Origin: Pseudomonadota bacterium
GTDB taxonomy: Bacteria; Pseudomonadota; Alphaproteobacteria; Acetobacterales; Acetobacteraceae
Reading direction: 5' to 3'
Length of the DNA: 6,893 bases
NCBI GenBank assembly: GCA_021808985.1
Contig: JAKBAQ010000151.1
Location: 1-6,893 of the forward strand
Shown: positions 1 to 5,766 of the stretch, piece by piece
Layout: each line of letters starts with the position of its first letter
How positions within the stretch are numbered: position 1 is the stretch's first letter
Translations under genes and position numbers: made by a program
The notes under the pieces: model-generated
What the model saw: only the letters and a program-made list of their open reading frames with translations
Told to the model about the DNA's origin: nothing
Database searches by the model: none

Positions 1-518
1 TTGCCGTCCACCGGGTGGAAGGCGGCCAGCGCGCTTTCAAGGCGGGGTCTGTAATGCTCGCGCCACAGGCCGTGGATGCGGTACATTTCATCCGACCAGC
101 TCAACTGATAATCCGGCACGGTGAGCTGCCAATGGCCGACATGCCCGCTCTGCTCGGCCAGGGCCAGCCAGCTGCGCGCCGCCGCCGCCGCTGCCTCGGC
201 GCGGCGGGCGCGGGCCAGCAGCCGGCTGTTGAGGATATGCAGCTGGCCGCGCCGCAGGCGGGCCACCACAGGCCAGAAGCCGAGCGGCACCGCCAGCAGG
301 CAGAGCGCCGCCAGCAGGCGCAGCGCGGGCAGAGCCGGGGAAAAGCCGAAATGCCCGGCCAGGCCCAGCAGAATTTGCACCAGCGCGCCGGCGCCGAGCG
401 CGGCCAGCAACAGCCGGCGGCCTTGGCCGAGGACGGAGGTTTCAGTGGCTGTGAAGAGGCTCTCCACGGCCAAGGCCATCGCGATATACGCAATCGCGCC
501 TAATGTGTTTGCGAGCAT
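1..518 (-). CDS. Membrane-anchored PAS-domain sensor protein, N-terminal part (cut by window edge)
   Basis: This reading frame stays open from the ATG at 518 to the left edge, giving 172 residues with no stop. Residues about 5-23, 36-54 and 62-86 are hydrophobic and look like three membrane helices. Residues about 90-115 are Arg/Ala-rich and probably form a linker helix or coiled coil. From about residue 118 a PAS fold of the PAS_3 type begins, with GHWQL, then LSWSDEMYRIHGL, and FHPVDG at the edge. An AGGTGG Shine-Dalgarno sequence lies 6 nt before the ATG, which supports the start. PAS domains of this kind usually feed a histidine kinase, GGDEF or EAL output domain, but that part is outside the window, so the output is unknown. 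It lies 75 nt downstream of acpS on the same strand and may be co-transcribed or have its own promoter. The signal sensed cannot be inferred. Confidence 0.8.
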   Translation of the reverse strand, partial: MLANTLGAIAYIAMALAVESLFTATETSVLGQGRRLLLAALGAGALVQILLGLAGHFGFSPALPALRLLAALCLLAVPLGFWPVVARLRRGQLHILNSRLLARARRAEAAAAAARSWLALAEQSGHVGHWQLTVPDYQLSWSDEMYRIHGLWREHYRPRLESALAAFHPVDG

Positions 519-545
519 GTTGTTCCACCTCGGAAAAGGAGCAGG

Positions 546-565
546 CCGGATTTATTAAAATCCGG
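546..565. repeat. Perfect 8-bp inverted repeat between acpS and the sensor gene
   Basis: The arms CCGGATTT (546-553) and AAATCCGG (558-565) are exact complements around a 4-nt ATTA loop. On the minus strand, the direction of both neighbouring genes, no T-run follows, so it is a poor intrinsic terminator of acpS. On the plus strand TTTCTTT follows, but no plus-strand gene reads into it. It lies 28-47 nt upstream of the sensor ATG, where an operator or a leader hairpin would fit. Its function is inferred from position only. Confidence 0.5.
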
Positions 566-593
566 TTTCTTTCACATGCTAGCCGGGATGGAG

Positions 594-1004
594 TTAATCA
601 GCGGCTAACGGCTCGGCGGAAATTATCACCTGGGCGAAGGCGTAGGGGTATTCATCTGTCAGCGAGAGGGCGATGCGCGGCGCGTGCCCCGGCGGGACCA
701 TGGCGTGCAGGCGCGCCAGCGCGGCGCCGTGCAGATGCATCTCGGGCTGGCCGCTTTGCGTGTTCACGACGCGCAGGTCGGACATGAGGATGCCGTCGCG
801 GATGCCGGTGCCCAATGCCTTGGCGCAGGCCTCCTTGGCGGCGAATCTCTTGGCGTAGCTGGCGGCGCGGGTGTTTGGCCGGCGCTCGGCGCGGGCGCGT
901 TCATCGGCGGAGAAGAGGCGGTGGGTTAGACGGTCGCCAAAGCGGAGCAGGCTGGCCTCGATGCGGCGGATGTCGCACAGGTCAGCGCCGAGGCCGAGGA
1001 TCAT
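594..1004 (-). CDS. acpS: Holo-[acyl-carrier-protein] synthase
   Basis: A 136-residue AcpS-family 4'-phosphopantetheinyl transferase, which moves the phosphopantetheine arm of CoA onto apo-ACP and so activates fatty acid synthesis in the cytoplasm. The N-terminus MILGLGADLCDI carries the family's Mg-binding Asp (D8). The second signature, KRFAAKEACAKALGTG (residues 52-67), holds Glu58 and Lys62, the expected metal- and CoA-binding residues. Length is close to the usual 120-140. The ATG at 1004 overlaps the rel stop codon as ATGA (1001-1004), so translation is probably coupled to rel. acpS beside rel is common in Alphaproteobacteria. The next gene is a membrane sensor where lepB would often be found. 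The C-terminus ends with a short SAEPLAAD tail and no sign of truncation. Confidence 0.95.
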   Translation of the reverse strand: MILGLGADLCDIRRIEASLLRFGDRLTHRLFSADERARAERRPNTRAASYAKRFAAKEACAKALGTGIRDGILMSDLRVVNTQSGQPEMHLHGAALARLHAMVPPGHAPRIALSLTDEYPYAFAQVIISAEPLAAD

Positions 1005-3259
1005 GATCTGGCGCGCTCAACCTGGGCGATGCCGGCGGCGCCGCGCAGGCCGGCGATGACCTGGCTGAGATGACGGGAATCACGGACATCGACATCGACC
1101 AGGGCTTCAAAAAAATCCTGCTGGCGGTGGGTGATTTTGAGATTGGCGATGGCGCCGTCCTGTTTGGCGATGGCGTTGGTGAGCGCCGCGAGGACGCCGG
1201 GGCCGTTATTGGCGATGACGCTGATGCGGCCAGTGAAGCGGGGGGATTTGGCCTCGGCGCGGCTGAGATGGGTGGTGTCCCAGTCAACATCGATGAAGCG
1301 CTCGGGCGTGGCGGCGAAGGTTTCGAGGTTTGGGCAGTCCTTGGTGTGGACGGTGACGCCCTTGCCGTTGGCGACGATGCCGACGATCTTGTCGCCGGGG
1401 AGCGGGTGGCAGCAGCCGGCGTAATGGACATCCATGCCCGCGACGAGGCCGGTGACGGCCATGCCGGTCTCGGCCTTGTGGCCGGCGTTGCGCGGCGAGC
1501 GGAGGTTGAGCGACTGGCCCATGAAGGCGGGGAGCATGCGCGGGGCGCGGACCTCGCGCAGCTCGGGATAGGCGGCGTAGACGACATCCTTCGGCCCGAG
1601 CGCGCCGGTGGCGACGGCGACGAAAAGATCGTCCAGCGACGCCTGCTTGAGGGTTTTGGCCGTGGCTTCCAGCACTTTTTCAGAGCCGTCGACGCCTTCC
1701 TGGCGGAAGGCCTTGGCCAGGGTGGATTTGCCGGCGTCGCGGTGCTGCTCGCGCACCTGCTGCGTGAGGAAACGGCGGATGCGCGCGCGGGCCTTGCCGG
1801 TGACGACGAAACGCTCCCACGCCGGCGATGGCGTGCCGCCGCGCGCGGTGAGGATTTCAACCTGGTCGCCGTTCTGCAGCTCGTAGCGCAGCGGCATCAG
1901 CCTGCCGTTGATGCGCGCGCCGACGCAGGCGTCGCCGATCTGGCTGTGGACGGCGTAGGCGAAATCAACCGAGGTGGCGCCGCGCGGCAGCTGGATGAGC
2001 TGGCCCTTGGGGGTGAAGCAGAAGACCTGGTCCTGGTAGAGCTCGAGCTTGGTGTTTTCCAGAAAATCATCCGGCGCGGCGGAGTTTTCCAGAATTTCAA
2101 GCAGATCCTGCACCCAGCGGAACTGCTTGATGTCGGACTGCGAGGCGTCGGACTGCTTGTAGAGCCAGTGGGCGGCGACGCCGTTTTCGGCGACCATCTG
2201 CATGTCGGCGGTGCGGATCTGGATTTCGATTTTCTGGTTGCGCGGGTGGCGCAGGGTGACGCCGGTGTGCAGCGACTGGTAGCCGTTGGCCTTGGGGGTT
2301 GAGATGTAGTCCTTGAAGCGGCCGGCGATGACGGGGTAGGCGGCGTGGATGCCGCCGAGCGCGACATAGCAGGCCTCGCGCGTGGGCACGATGATGCGGA
2401 AGGCCATGATGTCGGACAGCTGCTCGAACGCCACGTTGCGGCGCTGCATTTTCTCCCAGATGGAATAAGGCGATTTTTCGCGCCCGGAAATCTCGATGAT
2501 CTCGACCCCGGCCTCCTGGCAGACGCGCAGCAGCTCCTGGCGGACTTCCTCGATGACATCGGCCCCCTGGCCGCGCAGGAAGTTGAGGCGGGCCTGGATG
2601 GTGTCATACGCTTCGGGGTCGATCTCGGCGAAGGAGCGGGTTTGCAGCTCGGTCTTGAGCGATTCCATGCCGATGCGCTCGGCCAGCGGCGCGTAGATTT
2701 CCATGGTCTCGCGCGCGATGCGCTGGCGCTTGTGGGCGGCGCCGATGGCGCCGATGGTGCGCATGTTGTGCAGCCGGTCAGCCAGCTTGACGATGAGGAC
2801 GCGGATGTCCTTGCTCATGGCCAGGACGAGCTTGCGGAAATTCTCGGCCTGCTTGGTGCGGTCGGACTGGAGCTCCAGCCGGGTGAGCTTGGTTACGCCA
2901 TCGACCAGGCCCGCGACCTCGGCCCCGAAGCGCTTTTGCACCATGGGCAGGGTGACGGAGGTGTCCTCCACCACATCATGCAGCAGGGCGGTGATGATGG
3001 AGGAGGTGTCCAGCCGGTAGCCGGCCAGGATGCCGGCCACCGCCAGCGGGTGGGTGATGTAGGGCTCGCCGTCGTCACGCTTCTGGTTTTCATGCGCCGC
3101 GAGGGCGACGGCATAGGCATCGTCAATAAGGGCGGGGTCCGCCTTGCTGTCATAGGCGGAGATGCGCGAGAGCAGGCCACCCAGTTCCGGGTGGAACCCG
3201 GCAGCCCCCACGCCTTCTGGCGCATAACAAATAACTGGCCCGCTGCAAGCTGTTAGCAT
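1001..3259 (-). CDS. rel: Bifunctional (p)ppGpp synthetase/hydrolase, long RelA/SpoT homologue
   Basis: A 752-residue long RSH protein with all expected domains. The HD hydrolase domain (about 45-200) keeps ITHPL, the HD dyad at 94-95 in LLHDVVEDT, and LADRLHNMRT with Asp161, so ppGpp hydrolysis should be active. The synthetase domain (about 250-365) has GREKSPYSIWEKM, Asp283, the 314-317 RFKD motif, GYQSLHTGV and Glu345 in IEIQIRT. The RxKD form of that loop is typical of bifunctional enzymes, as opposed to the ExDD form of synthetase-only RelA. A TGS domain spans about 409-472, a conserved-Cys region lies around CCHPLPGD (616-623), and an ACT domain covers about 675-750. It sits 85 nt after rpoZ and overlaps acpS. 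The start is uncertain: the ATG at 3259 has no clear Shine-Dalgarno and an in-frame TAA lies just upstream, while homology begins only near residue 30. A GTG at 3211 is the main alternative. Confidence 0.95.
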   Translation of the reverse strand: MLTACSGPVICYAPEGVGAAGFHPELGGLLSRISAYDSKADPALIDDAYAVALAAHENQKRDDGEPYITHPLAVAGILAGYRLDTSSIITALLHDVVEDTSVTLPMVQKRFGAEVAGLVDGVTKLTRLELQSDRTKQAENFRKLVLAMSKDIRVLIVKLADRLHNMRTIGAIGAAHKRQRIARETMEIYAPLAERIGMESLKTELQTRSFAEIDPEAYDTIQARLNFLRGQGADVIEEVRQELLRVCQEAGVEIIEISGREKSPYSIWEKMQRRNVAFEQLSDIMAFRIIVPTREACYVALGGIHAAYPVIAGRFKDYISTPKANGYQSLHTGVTLRHPRNQKIEIQIRTADMQMVAENGVAAHWLYKQSDASQSDIKQFRWVQDLLEILENSAAPDDFLENTKLELYQDQVFCFTPKGQLIQLPRGATSVDFAYAVHSQIGDACVGARINGRLMPLRYELQNGDQVEILTARGGTPSPAWERFVVTGKARARIRRFLTQQVREQHRDAGKSTLAKAFRQEGVDGSEKVLEATAKTLKQASLDDLFVAVATGALGPKDVVYAAYPELREVRAPRMLPAFMGQSLNLRSPRNAGHKAETGMAVTGLVAGMDVHYAGCCHPLPGDKIVGIVANGKGVTVHTKDCPNLETFAATPERFIDVDWDTTHLSRAEAKSPRFTGRISVIANNGPGVLAALTNAIAKQDGAIANLKITHRQQDFFEALVDVDVRDSRHLSQVIAGLRGAAGIAQVERARS

Positions 3260-3306
3260 GACGGGACCAGCTTAGGGCAGGGATGCTGCGGTGCAAAGCA
3301 CTGAAT

Positions 3307-3320
3307 GCGGCCGAAGCCGC
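3307..3320 (-). other. UUCG-tetraloop hairpin in the rpoZ-rel spacer
   Basis: On the minus strand the RNA would read GCGGC-UUCG-GCCGC, a perfect 5-bp GC stem closed by a C-G pair around the very stable UUCG tetraloop. It lies in the 85-nt gap between the rpoZ stop and the rel start. No U-run follows it; the TTTTTT tract lies before it, so it is not a standard intrinsic terminator. It could stabilise the upstream rpoZ message end, act as a processing site or attenuate read-through into rel. These roles are inferences. Confidence 0.45.
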
Positions 3321-3344
3321 GCGGGGCGAAAAAACTTGCGTGAG

Positions 3345-3752
3345 TCAGCGGCGGGTTTTGCCGCCGAGCTCGGCCTCGATGGCGGCCTGGATGTCTTCCG
3401 GGGTCATTTCCTCGGCTTCGGCGGCCAGGGCGGCGGCTTCTTCCTCGGCGGAGACATCCTGCAGGCCGAAAATATTCTGGTCGGTGGGGATCAGGTCGGC
3501 CACTTCCTCGTCAACCGGCTCGGGCTCGGGCACGCGGGAGAGGGATTTGACCAGATCCTGCTCCAGCTCCGGCAGGGTCAGGGTTTCCTCGGCGATTTCA
3601 CGCAGGGCGACGACGGGGTTTTTGTCATTGTCGCGGTCGATGGTCAGCTGCTCGCCGCGGCTGATGTTGCGGGCGCGCTGGGCGGCCAGCAGAACCAGCT
3701 CAAAGCGGTTCGGCACTTTCAATACGCAGTCTTCAACGGTGACGCGGGCCAT
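3345..3752 (-). CDS. rpoZ: DNA-directed RNA polymerase omega subunit
   Basis: A 135-residue omega subunit, which binds the beta' subunit, aids RNA polymerase assembly and forms part of ppGpp site 1. The conserved core is unmistakable: MARVTVEDC at the start, then KVPNRFELVLLAAQRARNIS, followed by LTIDRDNDKNPVVALREIAE. The N-terminal MAR segment, which in E. coli contributes to ppGpp binding, is intact. The C-terminal half (about 70-135) is a long acidic, Glu/Ala-rich extension ending GGKTRR, as is usual in alphaproteobacterial omega proteins, which are longer than the E. coli form. A GGAG ribosome-binding site (3761-3764) lies 8 nt before the ATG at 3752, supporting the start. rpoZ is directly upstream of rel, the classic arrangement that pairs a ppGpp target with its synthetase. 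Confidence 0.97.
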   Translation of the reverse strand: MARVTVEDCVLKVPNRFELVLLAAQRARNISRGEQLTIDRDNDKNPVVALREIAEETLTLPELEQDLVKSLSRVPEPEPVDEEVADLIPTDQNIFGLQDVSAEEEAAALAAEAEEMTPEDIQAAIEAELGGKTRR

Positions 3753-3779
3753 CCGAAATGCTCCAGGCAGAAAATTGAA

Positions 3780-3805
3780 CGCCCGCCTTAGCGTGCGGGC
3801 GGGCG
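3780..3805 (-). terminator. Possible weak terminator after folK
   Basis: Read on the minus strand, a GC-only 8-bp stem (3798-3805 pairing with 3780-3787, loop about 10 nt) lies just after the folK stop and is followed by the T-rich stretch GTTCAATTTTC. The stem can slip, because the GGGC unit is repeated, so an alternative 7-bp pairing of 3780-3786 with 3795-3801 is equally possible. The T-tract is broken, so termination is probably incomplete, and some read-through from folK into rpoZ would be expected. Confidence 0.35.
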
Positions 3806-3817
3806 GGATGCAACCCT

Positions 3818-4321
3818 TCAGGCGTGGTCCTCATGCCAGGGCTGTACGCCTTGCGGGGGGAGATCAGCCAGCAGGGTGGCGACGTTCTGGTGCAGGACGG
3901 GATGGCGCCAGCCGGGGGCGACATCGAGGATGGGGCGCAGCACGAAGGCGCGCAGATGCGCGCGCGGGTGCGGCAGGATGGGGTCAGGCGTGGCGCGGAT
4001 GATGCCGTTGAGGTCTATGATATCAAGATCAAGCGTGCGGGCGGCGTTCAGCTCGGCGCGCTGGCGGCCGAAGCGGGCTTCGATCTCGTGCAGGCGGGCG
4101 AGCAGGTCGGCCGGGGTGATCTCGCCGAAAAAGCGGATGGCGCCGTTGCAGTAATCAGGCTGATTGGCGCGCGGCTGCGGCGGGGTGCGATACCAGTTGG
4201 ACAGGGCGACGAAGGATAGTCCTGGAATTTCACACAGAAACGGCACGGCGGCGCGGCAGGTATCGATGGGGGTGGAACCATCCTCCCCTGTGAGGTTGGC
4301 GCCGATCGCGATAAGGATCAT
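3818..4321 (-). CDS. folK: 2-amino-4-hydroxy-6-hydroxymethyldihydropteridine diphosphokinase
   Basis: A 167-residue HPPK, which transfers pyrophosphate from ATP to 6-hydroxymethyl-7,8-dihydropterin, the step before dihydropteroate synthase in folate biosynthesis. Seen in order: an N-terminal ILIAIGANL strand, NWYRTPP (42-48), the NQPDYCNGA pterin-binding stretch (53-61), LHEIEARFGRQR (77-88), the metal-binding aspartates in ARTLDLDII (D98 and D100), and the C-terminal LPHPRAHLRAFVLRP (116-130), which holds the His and Arg residues that grip ATP. Length matches the family. The ATG at 4321 has GGAG (4333-4336) with a long 11-nt spacer, so initiation may be modest. It heads the minus-strand block folK-rpoZ-rel-acpS and is divergent from the NYN gene across an AT-rich control region. 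Confidence 0.95.
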   Translation of the reverse strand: MILIAIGANLTGEDGSTPIDTCRAAVPFLCEIPGLSFVALSNWYRTPPQPRANQPDYCNGAIRFFGEITPADLLARLHEIEARFGRQRAELNAARTLDLDIIDLNGIIRATPDPILPHPRAHLRAFVLRPILDVAPGWRHPVLHQNVATLLADLPPQGVQPWHEDHA

Positions 4322-4450
4322 ATTTGAAATCGCTCCACGACATTTCTTCCAGAAAATGTTAAGTTTAATTAGGAATGTCTATATTCTAACATTTATTGCA
4401 ATATTGTATACCGAACTTAACTATTTTTTTAACATTAGGAAATGACCCAT
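4322..4450. promoter_or_regulatory. AT-rich divergent control region for folK and the NYN-glycosylase unit
   Basis: Only 32 of the 120 bases in 4322-4441 are G or C (27%), falling to about 22% from 4351 onward, in otherwise very GC-rich DNA. It separates two divergent units, so it should hold both promoters. TAACATT occurs at 4387-4393 and 4430-4436, with its inverted copy AATGTTA at 4355-4361; the pair AAATGTTA (4354-4361) and TAACATTT (4387-4394) is an exact inverted repeat. AACTTAAC (4414-4421) is matched by inverted GTTAAGTT (4358-4365). TATATT at 4380-4385 resembles a -10 box for the plus strand, but no good -35 is spaced from it. These repeats could be operator half-sites or simply reflect low complexity. 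Confidence 0.5.
4437..4440 (+). promoter_or_regulatory. Shine-Dalgarno AGGA deciding the NYN gene start
   Basis: AGGA at 4437-4440 is 1 nt from the in-frame ATG at 4442, too close to serve it, and 10 nt from the next in-frame ATG at 4451. This favours 4451 as the translation start, which also gives an MRF N-terminus of the kind I recall in related proteins. Confidence 0.5.
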
Positions 4451-5017
4451 ATGCGCTTTGCCCCGCAGGAACGCATGGCTTTGTTTATAGACGGCGCGAA
4501 TTTGTACGCGGCGACCCGAAGCCTGGGATTTGACGTGGACTACCGCAGGTTGCTGGAGTATTTCAGCGAAAAATCCAATCTGGTGCGGGCGTATTACTAT
4601 TCCGCGCTGCTGGACACGGAGGAATATTCGCCGCTGAAGCCGCTGACCGACTGGCTGGCCTATAATGGCTATAGTCTTGTTACAAAGCCCGCGAAAGAGT
4701 TCACCGATGCGCTGGGGCGGCGGCGGATAAAGGGGAATATGGATATCGAGCTGGCGATTGATATGCTGGAGCTGGCGCCCCGGCTGGACCATGCGGTGCT
4801 GTTCTCGGGGGATTCGGATTTCCGCCGGCTGGTGGAGGCGGTGCAACGCAAGGGGGTGCGGGTGACGGTGATTTCCACGGTGAAAACCAACCCGCCGATG
4901 ATCGCCGATGAGTTGCGCCGGCAGGCGGACCAGTTCGTCGAGCTTTCGGAGATTGCCGCCGAGTTCACCCGCAAGCCGCGCGGGGCGATGGCGAATCGGG
5001 AGGATGATTTTTCATGA
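4451..5017 (+). CDS. NYN-domain protein (LabA/DUF88 family), putative nuclease
   Basis: A 188-residue protein of the NYN branch of the PIN-like nuclease fold; starting at 4442 would add three residues. The acidic residues expected at the metal site are present: Asp14 in ALFIDGANLY, Asp98 and Asp104 in KGNMDIELAIDMLE, and Asp121/Asp123 in LFSGDSDFRRLVEAV. Between them lie the family's RAYYYSA strand (46-52) and the NGYSLVTKPAKEF segment. ADELRRQADQFVEL (152-165) follows the core, and a short polar tail ends the protein. Members are thought to act on RNA, but the substrate of this bacterial group is poorly defined, so nuclease activity is inferred from the intact acidic residues. The stop overlaps the glycosylase start as ATGA (5014-5017), implying coupled translation. 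No membrane segment or signal peptide is seen. Confidence 0.88.
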   Translation: MRFAPQERMALFIDGANLYAATRSLGFDVDYRRLLEYFSEKSNLVRAYYYSALLDTEEYSPLKPLTDWLAYNGYSLVTKPAKEFTDALGRRRIKGNMDIELAIDMLELAPRLDHAVLFSGDSDFRRLVEAVQRKGVRVTVISTVKTNPPMIADELRRQADQFVELSEIAAEFTRKPRGAMANREDDFS

Positions 5018-5643
5018 TGCCGGCGCGCGATTGCCCGCTCTGCCCGCGGCTGGTGGCCTACCGGGCGGAATACCGGGCGCGCGAGCCGGGATGGTTCAAC
5101 GCGCCGGTGCCAAGTTTTGGCGGGCTGGATGCGGCATTGCTGGTGGTTGGCCAGGCGCCGGGGGTGAACGGGGCGAACCGGACGGGGCGGCCATTTACCG
5201 GGGATTATGCCGGGGTGCTGCTCTACAATACGCTGGTGAAGTTCGGCTTTGCGCGGGGCGTGTACCAGGAGCGGGCGGATGACGGGCTGGAGCTGGTGAA
5301 CTGCCGGATTACCAACGCGGTGCGCTGCGCGCCGCCGCAGCACAAGGTGGAGACCGCCGACAAGGCGCACTGCAACCCGTTTTTGCGGGCGGAGATTGCG
5401 GCGATGCCGAATCTGCGGGCGATTCTGGCGCTGGGGGGGATTTCTCACCTGATGACGCTGAAGGCGCTGGGGGTGAAGGCGGCGGGGCATGTGTTCGCGC
5501 ATGGGGCGGTGCATGAGCCGCGCGCGGGGCTGCTGCTGGCGGACAGCTACCATGTCTCACGCTACAATACGAGCACGAAACGGCTGAACGCGGCGATGTT
5601 CGAGACGGTTGTGGGGGGGATTGCGGCGGCGCTGGGCGGCTAA
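5014..5643 (+). CDS. Family 5-like (UDGb-type) iron-sulfur uracil-DNA glycosylase
   Basis: A 209-residue member of the uracil-DNA glycosylase superfamily, which removes uracil and some other deaminated bases from DNA to start base excision repair. Four cysteines fit a 4Fe-4S cluster: Cys7 and Cys10 (CPLC), Cys105 (AVRCAPP) and Cys120. Motif A is GQAPGVNGANRTGRPFTGD (46-64); the NRTGRPFTGD part is typical of family 5 and Asp64 is the likely catalytic acid. The second motif is HVS in SYHVSRYNT (178-186), again of family 5 type and unlike the HPS of most family 4 enzymes. GGGAGG (4998-5003) lies 10 nt before the ATG at 5014; a second ATG follows at once at 5017. It overlaps the NYN gene by 4 nt, so both are probably made from one message. 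Family 4 is the alternative assignment. Confidence 0.9.
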   Translation: MMPARDCPLCPRLVAYRAEYRAREPGWFNAPVPSFGGLDAALLVVGQAPGVNGANRTGRPFTGDYAGVLLYNTLVKFGFARGVYQERADDGLELVNCRITNAVRCAPPQHKVETADKAHCNPFLRAEIAAMPNLRAILALGGISHLMTLKALGVKAAGHVFAHGAVHEPRAGLLLADSYHVSRYNTSTKRLNAAMFETVVGGIAAALGG

Positions 5644-5706
5644 GCGACTGTTTTAAACGTTTTCTCTTACAACAAATTGAAATTATTAAAAATTTTTGCG
5701 GGGTTT

Positions 5707-5732
5707 GGGGCGCTTTTTATAAAAAGCGCCCC
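5707..5732. repeat. Perfect 26-bp palindrome (first hairpin)
   Basis: GGGGCGCTTTTTA (5707-5719) is followed at once by its exact reverse complement (5720-5732). The GC part is at the base and the T and A runs at the tip, so no U-tract follows the stem in either direction, unlike a standard intrinsic terminator. In DNA it could extrude as a cruciform. Confidence 0.85.
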
Positions 5733-5738
5733 AAGATT

Positions 5739-5766
5739 CTGGCCCTTTTTTGTAAAAAAGGGCCAG
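5739..5766. repeat. 13-bp-arm inverted repeat (second hairpin)
   Basis: CTGGCCCTTTTTT (5739-5751) and its exact reverse complement (5754-5766) flank a 2-nt GT centre. The layout copies the first hairpin (GC base, T/A tip) but with a different GC sequence, so the two are parallel in architecture and not simple duplicates. Confidence 0.85.

Noticed and set aside
101..493. Minus-strand 130-codon frame rich in Trp, Cys and Arg
   Set aside because: It is out of frame with the PAS sensor reading, which has a good ribosome-binding site, hydrophobic helices and a recognisable PAS motif.
1070..2302. Long plus-strand open frame (410 codons) opposite rel
   Set aside because: It is antisense to a clearly conserved RelA/SpoT protein, is Gly/Ala/Asp/Val-rich as expected from reversed GC-rich codons, and shows no recognisable domain.
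2345..3256. Second long plus-strand open frame (303 codons) opposite rel
   Set aside because: Same compositional shadow of the rel reading frame; no domain or convincing start context.
3245..3259. LTAC lipobox-like sequence at the Rel N-terminus
   Set aside because: There is no positively charged region or hydrophobic stretch before it, and Rel is a cytoplasmic enzyme; the match is chance within an uncertain N-terminal extension.
3269..3296. Possible promoter for rel (TTGCAC, 16 nt, TAAGCT on the minus strand)
   Set aside because: Each box matches only 3 of 6 consensus bases and GC-rich DNA yields many such pairs; not strong enough to annotate.
4375..4389. Tiny AGGA-preceded reading frame (ATG, three codons, stop) in the divergent region
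   Set aside because: Only four residues, the AGGA overlaps the start, and no attenuator-like structure follows; it probably reflects repeated ATTAGGAA sequence.
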